Shown in pieces: positions 11,996 through 26,181 of a stretch of 64,000 bases of DNA (the stretch's first letter is position 1; each line of letters starts with the position of its first letter). The notes under the pieces are model-generated. The model saw only the letters and a program-made list of their open reading frames with translations, did not search any database and was not told where the DNA came from. This stretch comes from Paralvinella palmiformis (lineage: Eukaryota; Annelida; Polychaeta; Terebellida; Alvinellidae), in NCBI GenBank assembly GCA_025642065.1, contig JAODUP010000550.1, positions 365,501 to 429,500 on the forward strand, read 5' to 3'. Both the position numbers and the translations under genes were made by a program.

Positions 11996-13770
11996 ATAAA
12001 CTACTATTTATATACCCTTTTCTGTATGTGGATCAAGGTTTAGCTAAAGAGCCATTCAACTATACATCAGAGAAATGGAAGATTCACAAGTTAGACCAAA
12101 GATAACTTAATTCCATAATAAATATGCGCTCTCCATCATAATATTAATTCAGTACATTAAGCCTAGAATACTACCCTTCCCCATCTCGTCCAATGGGGAA
12201 AGAAAGATAACCTGCATTGGCATTTCCGAGCTAAAAGCCCACTATTGACCAGTATGTTTCGTGAAGAAATCACGCATTATGATACAAAGTAACCCGAAGA
12301 AGAAAAAAACACACACATCTACAAATCTTTTTCAAACACGTCATTAACGACGCTGTGTTAGGAGAGGAAAACTTTGTGAGAAAAACGTGGCCATCAATAA
12401 TCCAGACAATAATGTAACATAATCAGCAATTAATTTCAGTCTGTTTGATTTAGTATTCCATAATAAGGTTACTCAGTAAGTTGTTGCAGCAGAAAGACCG
12501 TAATTGCTCTGGAGTGATTGTCTAATCAACAGTCAAGAGAGCTCTAATCAAATTTTTCAAATTGACGCACTCTCAAACCGAAAGGAATGATGCACATATT
12601 GTACCAAACTTTGAGGGACTCACGTCGTGAATAAACAATGAGTGCGTGCGCATGAATAAATGTCTGCCTGCGTGTGTGTGCATGTGTAAATAACTGTGTG
12701 TGTATGTGGTACATCTGTAAATGGTACATATTAGACTAAACTAGCAGTGTAATCGAGTGAACAAAAAGACGAAAAATGATTCAAACTTTGGCCAAGAGTT
12801 GAATTCCATCCCCAGAAAAATATGTGACCAAACACTCTACCAAGACAGAGCAAAAGATACGGTTTAAAGAAGCCATTCACCAATACCATCTAGATATATA
12901 ATAAATCTCAACTTCACATATTAAATAAAAAACCAATGCCGTGCTATGAAAATCCGCAAAACCGATCAGTATCCAGATAACTCCGTATCTCTGGATTTCA
13001 ACCATCACCATTATCCAGTCAACAACTGAGGTCCAGGGGTTACCATTAAGGCAAAGTTCTAGGCATCGCCATAGCTGATAGTTAAAAAGTTAATCTCATC
13101 GTATTCCGGTTTTATGATTGACTGAAGGATCAAGACCTGAATATGTTATTAGTTTCGGTGGCTTTATTACTTTCTACCACATGTGACGTCCATTTGCCGG
13201 CGGAGAACACCGTATAACGGGAAGGATTGGAGTGTTCATAAAACACATTACAGTAGATGAGCCACACACCACGTGAAGACAGGCGCAAACGAATGTGCGC
13301 AGTTAGCAACCAACCCGAAAGATAACTCCTCTTTTTCTCGATATTTCTTTACATAGCCGTGTATGATTTCAGCAGTTTCCCCGCCCCATTAATGTATAAT
13401 GATATGAACATTAATAATAAACTCTGGGAGGGTTCACTTATGAAACTCTGGAATAGGAAATAGTCCAGGTAATGACGATATCATCACACGCGGTGTATAT
13501 ATGGTGTACTAAAATGGAAAACAAGTTATGTTAAAGCACAATATGGGATACAAGATACACCGTGTCCCTTCTGCCTAACCTGACAAACTGTATTAGCATA
13601 TTTAGGAACAGTGACAGTATAAAATTATAGTTTATTCTTAAATATGTACATGTGTATATATGTTACAGTTAATCTATATAATCGGGTAATATGTATATTA
13701 CCTGAAATATTCAGATAATATGTCTATTGCTACCTGAGATTTAATACAGATAACCTGAAATTTCAGGTAA

Positions 13771-13775
<5 letters not shown>

Positions 13776-13821
<46 letters not shown>
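13776..13821. repeat. (TA)n microsatellite
   Basis: Long TA run directly after a 16-bp palindrome ACCTGAAATTTCAGGT. Confidence 0.95.
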
Positions 13822-13824
<3 letters not shown>

Positions 13825-14675
13825 ATAGATATGGCAATCCTTGTGAAAATATCCCTCTTTTTCAAACACACACACAACTGTAAATATAAGCGTATCTATG
13901 CAACGTTTTGGGAACTATATGCGTGTATATTACAAGTTATGTCCTTGTCTGATCCAGCACGAGCGTTGCTTGCTTTATTTTTATATTAATAATCTCTTAA
14001 ACATGTTTTATAAAGATCTATTTGTCCACAGACACACATTAATTAACATAGCAGCAAATGTTTGGTACAATATGATACCATTATGAACAAACACCTAATA
14101 ATTATTTCATGGCTTATGCATAAGAATAAAAAGAGTCCATTACACCTTGGATCGCTCCCCCCCCCAAAAAAAACCCAGCACATTACCGGCTTCGTTTAAG
14201 AACAGAAGTGGAAAAATATAGGACACATTATAAGCCACTAAATACGATCTTACTAAACAAGACGTCGTTAAGCATGAAACTTTTATAAGCCAATACAGAG
14301 GAGAGGTCTTCAGACAGGACATAGCACTGGCACTTATAGGTCTTACTATACAGCACAGGATCAGTAACACTAACAGACGAGTTAGTGTTAACAACTTACA
14401 TGTACACAATAAGTCGCACTAGGAAGAAAATGCCGACGTCATCTACTAGGATTCTAAACTGAAGGGGAAATTTAGAAGACGGAGAAGAAACAACCACAAC
14501 CATAAATAATTTAGGTCATCTTAAAACTAGAAAGACGGAACAACACGTCTGTAAAAGGAGCCCATTCGCTGATGTTGCAAACATCGTTCACTTTTACCAG
14601 TAAATAATACGTCACAAAGGAAGGCTCAAGTCATTGGCTTGTAATGAAACATTACAATATAAAGTATCGGTAGTG

Positions 14676-14848
14676 GATGATGATGATTGGTGTTTTACAG
14701 CCACCTTTGTGCACATGGTACGACCTCTAAAGGTACCGAAGCCAAGTCAGTGAAGAAACATCCTTTAGATATACCCACGCCGAGATTCGAACACGGGTGG
14801 TAGTGATCTGTGGTCCAACGCGCTACCGCTAGACCACGGATGCGCCCC
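14676..14848 (-). mobile_element. tRNA-derived SINE family 1
   Basis: Minus-strand copy with its A box (complement of CCGCTAGACCACGGATGCGC) and B box (complement of GAGATTCGAACACGGG), ending 3' in an ATC-type tail. Part of the 'cggcccatttagcc' body is deleted. Confidence 0.88.
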
Positions 14849-14898
14849 ACCGGGAGGTGCACTAATGATAATAAAGTTGATGGTGATGATTATTTGCT

Positions 14899-14925
14899 TG
14901 ATGATGATGATGATGATGATGATGG
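14899..14925. repeat. (GAT)n microsatellite
   Basis: ATG/GAT trinucleotide run just downstream of a SINE. More ATGATG blocks follow at 14977 and 15098. Confidence 0.9.
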
Positions 14926-16179
14926 TAAACAAATTTTAAAATTCTAACACCATTAGTAATGACAAAGTTGATTGTGATGATGATGATGATAATGATAATG
15001 ACGATAACATGTTATTTTGTACAAACATTAAAATCAGACTAGATAAATATGTTTATAGAGTTACTGTTCTGAAGAATGCTTGTTGACCAAGGATGATGAC
15101 GATAATGATGATGATGATTGATGTTTTTTGTTGCTGACCAAGGAATCTAACATTTTAACTGCCGAGGTGACATCTATAGAACTGTATTATGATAACATTA
15201 GGTGTAGAGACTAGGAAGAACAAACTAAAATATTCTAAACGTATTACGATGAGATTTGTTTTTCAGTCGTTTAACAACGAAAAGAAAACACTCAGCGGAG
15301 CTACACAGTCAAGGATGGGATATATAATCCACCCCCTCAATCAGTTGACAGATAAAGCAAACGTTTTATCATTGTTTATAAATATTTAGAAGAGATCTCC
15401 ATAAATCAAATTTAGAGTTTAAAAAAATGAACATAGAAAATAATAAAGAATGTGCATGTCTTTGATATCATCGTATGACCCATTTAACCTACCACGTGCA
15501 GAAACATGGCCATATCCCCCCCCCCACCAAAAATGTATTCCAATTTTAAATAGCACTAATATTTAATAATATCATATAATAATAATAATCAATCTTACAA
15601 AATTAATTCCTTTACTCAGCCAGAATTAAATAATTCATACCAATTCATGACAAACCGTAGACGGAGATACCAGCAATATAGACACGTTAAGACTGGTGTA
15701 GCAGGTCAGATGCGACCTAGAGTAGACATTAACAACCGTGAATAAACCAGCAATGTCAGCAGACTGACATCTTACGTATCCATCAGTGAAATCAATGGCT
15801 ACGAAAGAGCTATTCTTCCCATCCATATTGTCAGAGTGGCCTTTTATGTGGCTCACCTGCTGTAGTAATGTATTTACCGCTAGGACAATCTGACTAACTC
15901 AGATTTGCCTTAAACCAGCTTTGTTGTGGCAGAGCTCCATATTAGATCATTGGAGAGAGAACAGAGAGAGAGAGCTAGGAAGAGTCTGTCGTCAACAGAC
16001 TTGTACAGATTGGCCAAGATTAGGTTTAACATCTCCCAGATGAAGAGCTGCCTCAACGAAGGAGCTATATGTCGTGGCAATTAAGTCCATGCCATGTGAG
16101 CAACAGGTAAATAGCATTACAGCCGGGTCACTTCGTTTAGCTTCAACAGATTGGGCATCATCTACAAGTGGTCCAGTCT

Positions 16180-16205
16180 ATCTCTCTCTCTCTCTCTCTC
16201 TCTCT
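16180..16205. repeat. (TC)n microsatellite
   Basis: Pure TC run in ITPR intron 5. Confidence 0.95.
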
Positions 16206-19200
16206 TGAGGATTTTAAATCGGAGGGAAATCCACAAGAATCGAGCGAACAATTCTCGATACAACTGATGACATCATCTCCAAGCAATCCTTTAGAAAGGT
16301 AGGAAGGACAGGGGTGAGTGAGTGGGCGAGTGAATGGCTAAGTCTATGACAATAGATCGGTACAGAAAGGTCATTCAGTGTCAATACCTATTACGAGATA
16401 CGGGAAAATACAATTAGCCAATTCCAAACCCCCAGGCCCAATCGGGTGAACATGAAGGAACACGATAAGGGTGGTATCTTAGGATGGATAATTACTAAAT
16501 GGGTTTCAATATTTCATTTTGTGATATTGGAGTGAAATAGCAAAATACAGTGTAGGACCTTCTGTTCCATAGCCCAGCTTATTTCTACTCATTCTCTACC
16601 AGTAATTGTACAAAATGTGAAAACTGCACACACACACACGCACGGGGAGAGTCCGCAGAATGACAATAAAGACACAGTAATTAAATTTAACACATTAATA
16701 ATACTCAATATCCCTTCAGCCTGTCTTTCGACACCGACAGAATTAAAACAAGTTTGAATCCATCGCCGCCGCCCCCCCCCCCCCCCCACTTGCATCTTGA
16801 AACGCACGGTTAATTATGGGAAATCAGCCAAACTGTCAAATTCAATAAGAGAACACGAAGCAATGAAATGCGACTATTTTAACAGATAGATAACAAGATG
16901 CTAATTTTACAAACGATACGCATATTCTCTCAATAATAACTCAATCTCCATAAGCTAACATCTAATACTATTGGAGCCCATTGCTTCATTAGGGTGGGTT
17001 AGGGGCTTACAGAGATTCCCATTAGTAGATTGTGCCGTGCTCCGTTACAGTAACACAACGTGTTCTGCTTCTCAACCACTAAACATTGATTACTTATGAT
17101 GTGGCTATATCAGAGATGGATAGATTTATATACGGTGAGCGGGCTGGACATAATAGAAACTATTCGTTACCAATCTTTGCCATTAATAGGGGGGGGGGGG
17201 TTGCCATAAAATTACTATCATCTTAAGCATTAGGATGATACAAGATTATCCATTGTGATTGTGTTACTGAAACATCTCTAATTACTGAACATACAATTAC
17301 GCTGTTTAAAAAAAATATCATTGAAGCAACCTTACAGGCTTATACAGACAATGGATTAATAACATACTATTCCCAGGATGATATCTCATGCATAAAACAA
17401 CAGCATTAGCTTAGTGGCTCCAGCGAATTATATACATCTCCTCTAACAGAATGGCACATCTCACGTAAGACAATACTCTAATAGACTAACGTGATGATAG
17501 CATTACATAACTGACTGACGAGGACAGCAACAATCAGTGACATTACGAAAGATGTCACGGCCATACCATGGACTACCCGTAAAAAAGGAAATATTACGGC
17601 TACTTCTTCGCACATTTAAGGCTAAATGGACCGAGCCATCTGCAAAGGCATTGAGGCTAAGTGAAATATGAAACACCGTCCTAATATAGCCCGGCTGCGG
17701 TTTGATCCCATGTACTATAGACCTGTAGCCGAGCACGCTTCCAGTTAGGTGATGGATGTTTCCTGCACAAACTACCCGTATTTACACCGTACTGATGTAT
17801 TAGATGGAGCGAAACCATTCTAACTTGTATAACCTCATTGGCTAAAGACATGTGTATGCCTGTGTGTATGTATATGTTTATATATATCATTATCAGTCAA
17901 TGTTAACTGGAAGTATATAATACTAAGCCATAACACCAAAACACATCTGTATCAACTAACATTGTTCAAACCGGTCCACATCGCACATCTAGACTACACA
18001 ACGTTATCAATATACCAGTTATATAATCAATACCTCCTAACCAGAAACAGACTTCTCATAAATATTAAGCAATCATTGGTAACAATCAATGATCATTGAT
18101 CAGTATGTTATAGATTTGTAGAGAAGTGTAACATCATACACGACAATAAAACAAAATCCAATCCAATCAGTATGATACAATACAATCTGGAAACTTACTC
18201 GAACCAGTCTGAGAATTACACACGCGCGAGCGCGCGCACACACACACACACACACTTCGAACCATAATTAAAACTTGTGTTGTGACAATATAAATCACAC
18301 TGATCATACAAAGCACTAAAATTGGAGCAACCTTTTAATATTTAGTATTGACTGTCAAAGTATTGAACCATGATATTTAGACGACGGACGTGAACAGTGA
18401 ATCATCTTAATATTCCTGGGGAAAAATATGATAAATCTATTATACCCTGGAGGATGGTTTTGACGCAGAAACTGTCAAATACATCACAATAATATAAGGG
18501 CAAGAGCTGAACTAAGTTACCCGCTGTAATTTGTAAACTATGCTTACGATCCATATTGTTGTGTATTTCAAAGGCAATTTTACAAAATTAAATGTCATCT
18601 GGTTTCTATGTGTACTTCTCACTATTTCAGACCTTTGTATGGACTGTACTGTCTGTGACTGAGTAGGTGTCTAGAAGGCCTATGCACCGACTAGACTGCT
18701 CCACTACCAGCAACTCACAAGCAACCCTGAGTCATGATGTAGAGAGAGTGACACGTTGTCTAACGGACACAAGTACCAGACATGAGGGTGGCCTTTGGAA
18801 AAAAGCTTGAAAAGCAGATTGTAGACCAAAATGAGCCAAAAGTAGTGGGAGCGCTGTAAACCCCCCCCCCCCTCCAAGAAAAAAATTAGTTTTGTGTATT
18901 GTTAGGACAATCTGCACTAGTGACCTGAGTCGAGATTTTTTATTTATTTCAGCAAGGGAAATTTCTTCAAACCACCAATCTGACCTGACCCACTCCCCAT
19001 TTAAAAAAACCCAAAAAACGTTACTTTCAGCTCTGGAAAAACAGGAAATCCGGCAAAACCCGTAAAACTCTGACCCCTGAAGTACTATCTGAGGTGTCTA
19101 ATCAACCTATCTCAACATATAGTATAAAAATTACTTCATTGTCCGATATACTGGTGAATGAACGGGACTATCTGGCTCACGTATTAGTCCTAACCACCAA

Positions 19201-19699
19201 ACTAACAACTAAAACAAATCCAGATCAGTATATTGAATAATACTGGAAACCTGACTCTAGTCTTGTCTTAAATGGATCGGTATAATACACGCCTACACAA
19301 CATCGATCATTGGTTAAGTAACGACAACGAGCAGATTCTACATCGCACAAATCTGGCGGCAAATTTCTTCCACTGGAAATCAACTCAGCAAAAATCTACT
19401 CCACGAAATTGAGTCAATCACTCACTCACTAAAACAATGTCCAACTCTATAACTGGTGCGAGATTAAACAATAACCCTCCAACAAATTACCTATTGATTA
19501 AAAGATGTGATAGATACAATTACTATGCTGATTTTCAATATTCTGGGACGAAGACACCATATTATATCTCACTGAAGCTTCAACCACCGGAGATGAAACA
19601 ATAGGTTTGGAACAAGTAACAATTACTGAACAGTGTTAGAGTTGAACAATGCCATTCAAACACAATGGCAGCCAAATGATGATTAAAATTTTGATTTCT

Positions 19700-19895
19700 C
19701 ATTGCAAAGCTTAGGAGATTCCACGTCTAAACGATAGTGCAGTTAGCAACAAACGTCTAGAATCAGAGTTCAAATCCTGAGTATGTCTGACTATCATATC
19801 GGTATGTATGAAACGTGTTTCATCTTTCCTTTCCTGTCATAAAATGCCTTCAGAGATTGTCTGACCCATTTATCCTACGAAGTGGCTTTAAATCC
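19700..19895 (+). mobile_element. Diverged tRNA-derived SINE
   Basis: A tRNA-like promoter (AAACGATAGTGCAGTTAGCA with GAGTTCAAATCCT) is followed by GTTTCATC and GACCCATTTATCCTAC, the same order of body words as family 1 but strongly diverged. It ends in a C-run. Confidence 0.45.
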
Positions 19896-21095
19896 CCCCC
19901 CCCCCCAATATTTAAGGGAAAGGTGCCAAGATGAGCTGAGTCACACCTGGGACATAATGGCTGAAGGATGTTAGCCAAAGGAAACAATTTCCATGAACAC
20001 AGACTGATTCGAACCCAGAACCCTGAGGTTTGGAGTGCAGTTCTCTGACCGATACAGCATGATGAACAACACACCATGTACGGTATCAACTGAGCCAAAA
20101 CATCCTCCACTTACCCACCACTTTGTGAATTCCGGTACAAAACAACAAAGAGGTGATTAGAGGTTGGCCAATTCTGAACGAACAACACCCACTTTGATAA
20201 CTGCTACATCTAATGACACACTGATGTACGCATCTCACGGTAGCCACTTTGATTTCCCATTCATCTATCTTTATCCTACATCAATGAGGTTATTTGTCAT
20301 TGATCCAGAAAGAAACATACCGGTAAATAGGTTTTAACCTCACTATAAATGTATGAAAAATCTCTCGTAAATAAAGAGACTATTACGCCAGTATAGCAGA
20401 CAAATTGTTAAGTGTGTTCAGTATAATGAACACTTTGGTTAAATATGGCGAATTTTCTGTACAAAGAAATAAACAGGCAAAATCAGAAATTATGTTACCA
20501 GATAAAAATGTGGGATGTTTCCTCATTAAAACAGTACATATCAGATTTGTTACACTGTGATAGAGGTGTCACCGTGATACCATTTGATACGTTCAAATGT
20601 GCATCTTAATATCAGTATCAGATAGAATGTCACAGTACCGACACCTGTTTGTTTCAACACGTTATGTTGTATAAGAACCGACTAAAATTTCAGCTAAATA
20701 ACAATATCGTAAAACACAACAAAAAGATTATTTAGATAACAGTTCGATATTTATACCTAATAATGTCCTCCTGAGTAACAGCAGTATATATTTACATTTA
20801 TAAGAGTACCGTGTGACATATTTAATAAAGAGTGACGTGGTGAGTACGTCATTTAATGGCACATCAGCCCCAAAAAGATAATTCGGCGCTGTCACCTGTT
20901 AATCACCTCTGGCAACACGTGGGAGGACGCCAAGGGATCATTCTAAACCCTGAGCCCACAAACGGCGGTATAACGCAGAGACTGGTATAATGTAACAGAA
21001 CGGCAGTAATACGTATAACAAGGTCATACTGTATAACAAGTAGTAGCTATCTCCAGAGTAAGTCCCATGTTATACAATGAACGTTGGTACATATT

Positions 21096-21257
21096 GATGA
21101 TGATGATGATTGGTATTTTACAGCCACCTTTGTGCACATGATAAGATAAATGGGCCGAGCAACCTCCAAATGTAATGAAGCCAAGTCAAAGATGCAACTC
21201 CCTTCAGATATGCCCACGCCGAGATTCGAATTCAGGTGGTTACAAATGATCACGAAG
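21096..21257 (-). mobile_element. SINE family 1, 5'-truncated
   Basis: Begins (3' end on minus) with GATGATGATGATGATTGGT, then TTTACAGCCACCTTTGTGCAC and ATAAATGGGCCGAGCAACCT. The B box (complement of GAGATTCGAATTCAGG) is present; the A box is missing. It lies 42 bp from the donor of ITPR exon 5. Confidence 0.85.
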
Positions 21258-21298
21258 GTGCCCTTGGTAAATACTGAATAACAAAAAGTGGTACTTAC

Positions 21299-21385
21299 TT
21301 GTATAACAGTGCCATATTGTATAATGGTGCCCAACAACTTCTTGCTCTCCGATATGTTCTGTTTCTTCTCCAGTTCTGATGCATG
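21299..21385 (-). CDS. ITPR: ITPR exon 5
   Basis: 87 nt, 29 codons, phase 0 at both ends; acceptor tattccggcag, donor gtaagt. It encodes [20 protein letters not shown] then IIQYGTVIQ, the Leu-Glu-Lys-Lys-Gln-Asn helix and strand of the suppressor domain. It stands alone between introns of 22.1 and 13.8 kb. A truncated SINE sits within 50 bp downstream of its donor, unusually close to an exon. Confidence 0.95.
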
Positions 21386-22532
21386 CTGCCGGAATATAAA
21401 GAACAGGTTAATTAAGGATGCTGCCATTTGAATACCAACAGATACCTCACGTGGATTGCTTCAACATCAGATCTGGACATCATTTATCATAAGAAAGCAT
21501 ACAGGTACTCTGGTAGCTAAATTATTGGCATTTATATAGCGACATCGGGGAAGTCTTATTAGATTTGTTTTGTTTCAAGACCAATGATCACACGACGGTG
21601 ATGAAACACGAATGCATGAACACCTATTTCCAGTGGAATCCTTCACCGAGTGCCCACCGGCATGTCCTCTCCCACAATTCAGGGGTTAGGGGATGTGGTA
21701 CAGTACGGAAGGACGGGGCTAAAATCCCACAAGGATGGTCAATGTCAGCGTGCATTACGTCCCCGCAAGGAATTTTCAGTGGGGTTTAATTCAGCGAAAT
21801 GCCAGTGCCGTTTAATTTCGTTAACCATCAGTGATGTTGAGAGGGAAGGCATTAAATTGTTATTGGCACCAGAAAGTGAAGTACAATGTATTTAACTGGT
21901 AGACCACTGTTCAACCGACAAGCTAGATAATGGTTAAACAATAACAGAACACAGTCAATGATGTGTGTCAAGTACAGATGGTTTTTGATAGATTTCATCA
22001 ACAACAGTAAAACTTATGATACAACGGTGACCCCTCTCTTCGCTATAATATAACAAACCACTACTAAAATAAATGCAAGTGTTAGGAATAATTGTATGTG
22101 TACCCGTGTGATGATATGTACATCTGACTAAAAATATTAGTCTGGTAAAGTATACATCGGACATGTTAAATTAAAAATTATTTCTGATCAACGTCTAAGA
22201 TGAATTATGAGGGTTGTATATATGTTTGTGTAAGAGATAGTGTTAATTTGTGTATGCGCGCACATGTGAGTGTGTGTGTGTGAGGAGATAGAGGATAGGT
22301 GTGAGCACCGGCAATATCTCTGTATGCATCAAATAGTACGGTGTTCTTGTTTCCCTTTTTTCCCTATACCTACCTACATACAAAATTATAACTCCCCAAA
22401 CAAGTCAGCGTTTTACAGCAATAAACAACTAATCAACACTGTTTATTTCAACCTCTGCTATCTATTACTAGACACATAAGCAATAAGTCCTTTGGACATA
22501 TGGTTCTCGTCAATGTGTTTATAATTATAAGC

Positions 22533-22690
22533 GCGTTCCGATGGCGAAATAGGTAGAGCGGTGCACAGCAAACCTCCAGGTTATGGGTATGAATCTAGCC
22601 TTCACCTGTGTTTCTGGGATTTTATTCCCTCGGTTGTCACCTGTAGGCCACATCTTCCAGATGTGACCAATGTTTAAACTAAACAAGTCC
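22533..22690 (+). mobile_element. SINE family 2
   Basis: GCGTTCCGATGGCGAAATAG then GTAGAGCGGTGCACAGCAAA forms the A-box region; GGTTATGGGTATGAATCTAG the B box. The body contains CCCTCGGTTGTCACC and AGATGTGACCAATG, shared with the 27984 copy. Confidence 0.7.
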
Positions 22691-23252
22691 ACTCGACTCG
22701 ACCTAAGTTAAAAAGCAGCCAAGATTTATTAGGCTATTAACTCAAGCCATAGAGTGTTTTTAAAAGAAACACTTGACGATTACAGGATTAAACATATTAT
22801 TAGATGATAATAACCCTAGTGGGAATGATGTTATTTATATAACATTCTGGTTTCACATTTGTTATTTATATAACATCTCTCCTATAATGAGTGGATTACA
22901 ATAATAAACCAGGTACTGCTCGCTTCCCTGTAGCTACATCAATCTGACACGGCACTCAATGGTAACAAGGTAATCTGATTAATGCCAATAAAACTTAACC
23001 GGTAGGATCGTCAGGAGCAGCAAATTAGTGTTCAGAACAACATAATTACAGTAAGGTACCAGCTGACTGGGCAAACATTCCAAGGATAGAAAACCGGGAC
23101 TTGATTAAAACATTCATGATTACATAACTTATCCGGGGGGGGGGGGAATCAATTAACTAATAATAAACGCCGAAGTACTAAAAATGTTGGACATGGTCGC
23201 AAAATAAACACGGAAAGAACAAACAAAACTGAAAATATACATAATATTATTA

Positions 23253-23932
23253 CAGTACACCCTCTTCCTGACGTCGTCCCATTAGTGACCGGAAAAGGTT
23301 GGCGTTATAAAGATGGTGGCGTTATAAAGAGGTATGACTTAGAAAACAAAAATGGTGAAGAAATACTAAACACAACTCAGTTAACATTAAATTTGAATGT
23401 ATATTAATTAATAACATTACTTACACTCATATTCACACAAATATAAATTAGTATTTGGTAAATTATATGAATAAACTGAATAAAGATTTTCAAACAATAC
23501 AAACTGGATAATGATTGCAATTCAACAAATCTATTCATTGATGATATTATCCCTTTATCCATTGCATTGCTTCATCCAAGCCATTGTTTGCTTTGGGGGA
23601 TAACTGGAAGCCACTGACTGACACCTATAATTGTATGTGACAACAAATCTTCTTTAAAAATATCACTGATATTAGCCTTTGTGTAGTATACGTGGAAATG
23701 GCTTTGGATATTCAGTTTAGTAATTACTTTTATCGAATACTTTTAATCAGCGTGTAATTGGTGAAATAAAGAGGGAAATGACAAGCTTGGACCTGCTATT
23801 TGTTGGTCATATCCGAAAAACGAGGGGCGTTATAAAGAGTGTTATAATGGGTGCGGAAATCAGTTATCAGTTTTCTCTTGGCGATAAGCGAGGGCGGCGC
23901 TATAAAGAGTGACATAAATAGAGGGCGCACTG
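23253..23932. mobile_element. Pogo/Tigger-like MITE, 680 bp
   Basis: Starts CAGTACACCCTCTTCC, ends GAGGGCGCACTG; the ends are imperfect inverted repeats and both are flanked by TA. GTTATAAAG words are repeated inside both ends, typical of pogo-type elements. No transposase frame remains. A partial relative lies at 49795-50234. Confidence 0.82.
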
Positions 23933-24722
23933 TATTTCTTATTTATTCACAAATACGTCTACCCAATAAACTTATAGACAGCAATAACAAAGGTAGTGTT
24001 AAGAAAGCCACTGTACATCATTCCCGAAGGGCAACGCTTCTTCAGTGGTAAATGCTGGTAATGTTTAAAACGTGAAAAACCTCTTACGCCTTTTTTATTG
24101 TATACTATGGAACATCCAAAGAATGATTATTTAAACTAATCAACCACCAAAAGTAACATTTCCCACAATAACACATCCACGGCATGTTGAACAGAATCAT
24201 GCTAATACAAATGTTGCTGCTGTTGTTATAAGAGATGGGGAAGAACATCGTCTTCGGATGCTGACCACTTTAGCCATCCATTAACAAAGTACGCAAAGAA
24301 TTGATCGATACCTATTTAATCTAACTGCATTACCGACTCATTTAACCTTTCACCAAACGGAGAATAAAAAAGCCCATTTACATGCATAAAAAGTGACCCA
24401 CACAAACCTTTAGAGAATTTACTTCATTAGATTGACCATTATAATTGTCCAGCCACTTTCCCCTTCCATACTGTACTAGTTTAAATTCACGAAATGTTCG
24501 CGTTGCACGAGGTTGAATAAATACATAATAACAAGCTAACTACTAACAATAATGACCTGGAGGGTAAACTAACAATTCTGTTAGGCGGAGGGACGTACTT
24601 TTATTATGGCCAAGCGTAAACTAAGCAGGCTCACTATTGTATTACAGCGTCAGGTTGAAAATGTTGGTTTGTACAAAAGTCATCTTCCAGAGCAATATCA
24701 GCCTGTCTTTGGTGATGAGACG

Positions 24723-24729
24723 TAGATAG

Positions 24730-24788
<59 letters not shown>
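24723..24788. repeat. (GATA)n(GA)n microsatellite
   Basis: GATA run merging into GA, then CAGACAGAC. Confidence 0.95.
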
Positions 24789-24789
<1 letters not shown>

Positions 24790-25235
24790 TATACCAATAA
24801 TAGCAGTACGGTAAGCTAACACAATCTTATTATCACCAAGAACTCGGCGCTACTGAAACATTATATCAGACGGCTAAAACTGTACCCAACCATCTCTAAC
24901 ACCTGCACAGGTGTTTAGCAGGTACTTTTAACTGGCTTACGTTTTGCTGTTATGAATATTGTGTGGCTGGTCGGTGTTTTACACACACACACAAAAAAAC
25001 CAAAAAAAAACAACCAACAACAACAACACCACTGACACATTAAATTATATTTATATCCACTTAAGTTTGCTTCACGACGCTTGGAGTTATATCTCTGCTG
25101 AATAATTTATTTGTTTACCAGACACCAATATTTTGGAGACCTGGAAACACATCAGTATTAATAACATCCGGTTTGGTTTCAGTTAAAACGTGACGATTTA
25201 TGAAAACCTTTTTAACTGAAACGTCTGACCACGTT

Positions 25236-25413
25236 GGGCTGCCTCCATAGCTGAACTTATAACACCGTTTGCTGGACATTGTAGGGACTGGGGTTCGAAT
25301 CGACATGACATGATACGGGTCAAGAATGTTTCAGATGTTTGTTTAGCCTCATTACCATTGGAGACCGACTTCCCATTTAGCCTACCGTCTTCAGAATGTG
25401 GCCACAAAACTAC
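25236..25413 (+). mobile_element. Diverged SINE related to family 1
   Basis: Head GGCTGCCTCCATAGCTGAAC with B box GGGGTTCGAATCGAC, then TTTCAGATG, CCTCATTACC, CCCATTTAGCCTACC and GTGGCCACAAAAC. Same order of parts as family 1 but a different tRNA-like head; 29930-30085 looks like the same subfamily. Confidence 0.6.
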
Positions 25414-26061
25414 ATTTATAAGACAATAATAACAACTATTTTAATCACCTAACTACACCAAGAACCAAACTAAAGACTGTGATGGGAAGGAACCTAGTAA
25501 AAGACCGAACAAAACTATAACAGGAACCTACACAGTGACCATGACAGGAACTAACCGAAGTCCTACGACTGAGGAACCGGTATAAGGACCATACATTAAA
25601 CCCAAAACACTGAATATGATATGAATTATTACATAAATTCAGCCATAAACCATTAAATGGACTTAGTATGGCATAAACCTTGGACTACTATTACATGAAT
25701 CATCAGGCTAATTATATTAGGACTCTTGGTGACCTTGAAACGAACAATCAACCAATCACGTCCTATAATATGTGCGTCAGTGAGTGAGTAAGTGAGTGAG
25801 TGTATCACCCTCTGGAAGACGATGTACTCATAGATGTCCATACAGCAAAATAGCATTCAAGATAACTTTAACAGCACTGACAATGTTCACGTACTGAAAT
25901 ACAGATATGTGCACAGAATAAGCCTCTTATGGCAACTGTCTAGCATCAAGGTTTATATTTGCCTTTTACAATAAGCAAATGTTTGTATAATAATAATAAT
26001 GGCCGAATGGCAGTTATATTACGTGGTTGGCTACCTCAAATGAGGACTGTGCTTTACTGCT

Positions 26062-26181
26062 TCACCACGGGGACTAATTCTAAATAGATTTACAATATAT
26101 GGCATAGTCAGGGGAGAAAATCTCACCACGGGGACTAATTCTAAATAGATTTACAATATATGGCATAGTCAGGGGAGAAAA
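26062..26181. repeat. 61-bp tandem duplication
   Basis: Two nearly perfect 61-bp copies beginning TCACCACGGGGACTAATTCT. They lie at the 3' end of a tRNA-like sequence on the minus strand (26182-26306). Confidence 0.95.

Larger units (their letters stand above)
7489..21298 (-). other. ITPR intron 5 (13.8 kb)
   Basis: No second gene was recognised on either strand. Contents: SINE family 2 copy (8128-8280), pogo-like MITE (8471-8837), partial segment repeats (9900-10870), SINE copies (10986-11145, 14676-14848, 21096-21257 and a fragment at 15475), a 37-bp minisatellite (11883-11995), TA repeat (13776-13821) and homopolymer or dinucleotide runs near 16.2, 16.8, 17.2, 18.2, 18.9 and 19.9 kb. The remaining sequence shows nothing I can name. 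Confidence 0.7.
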
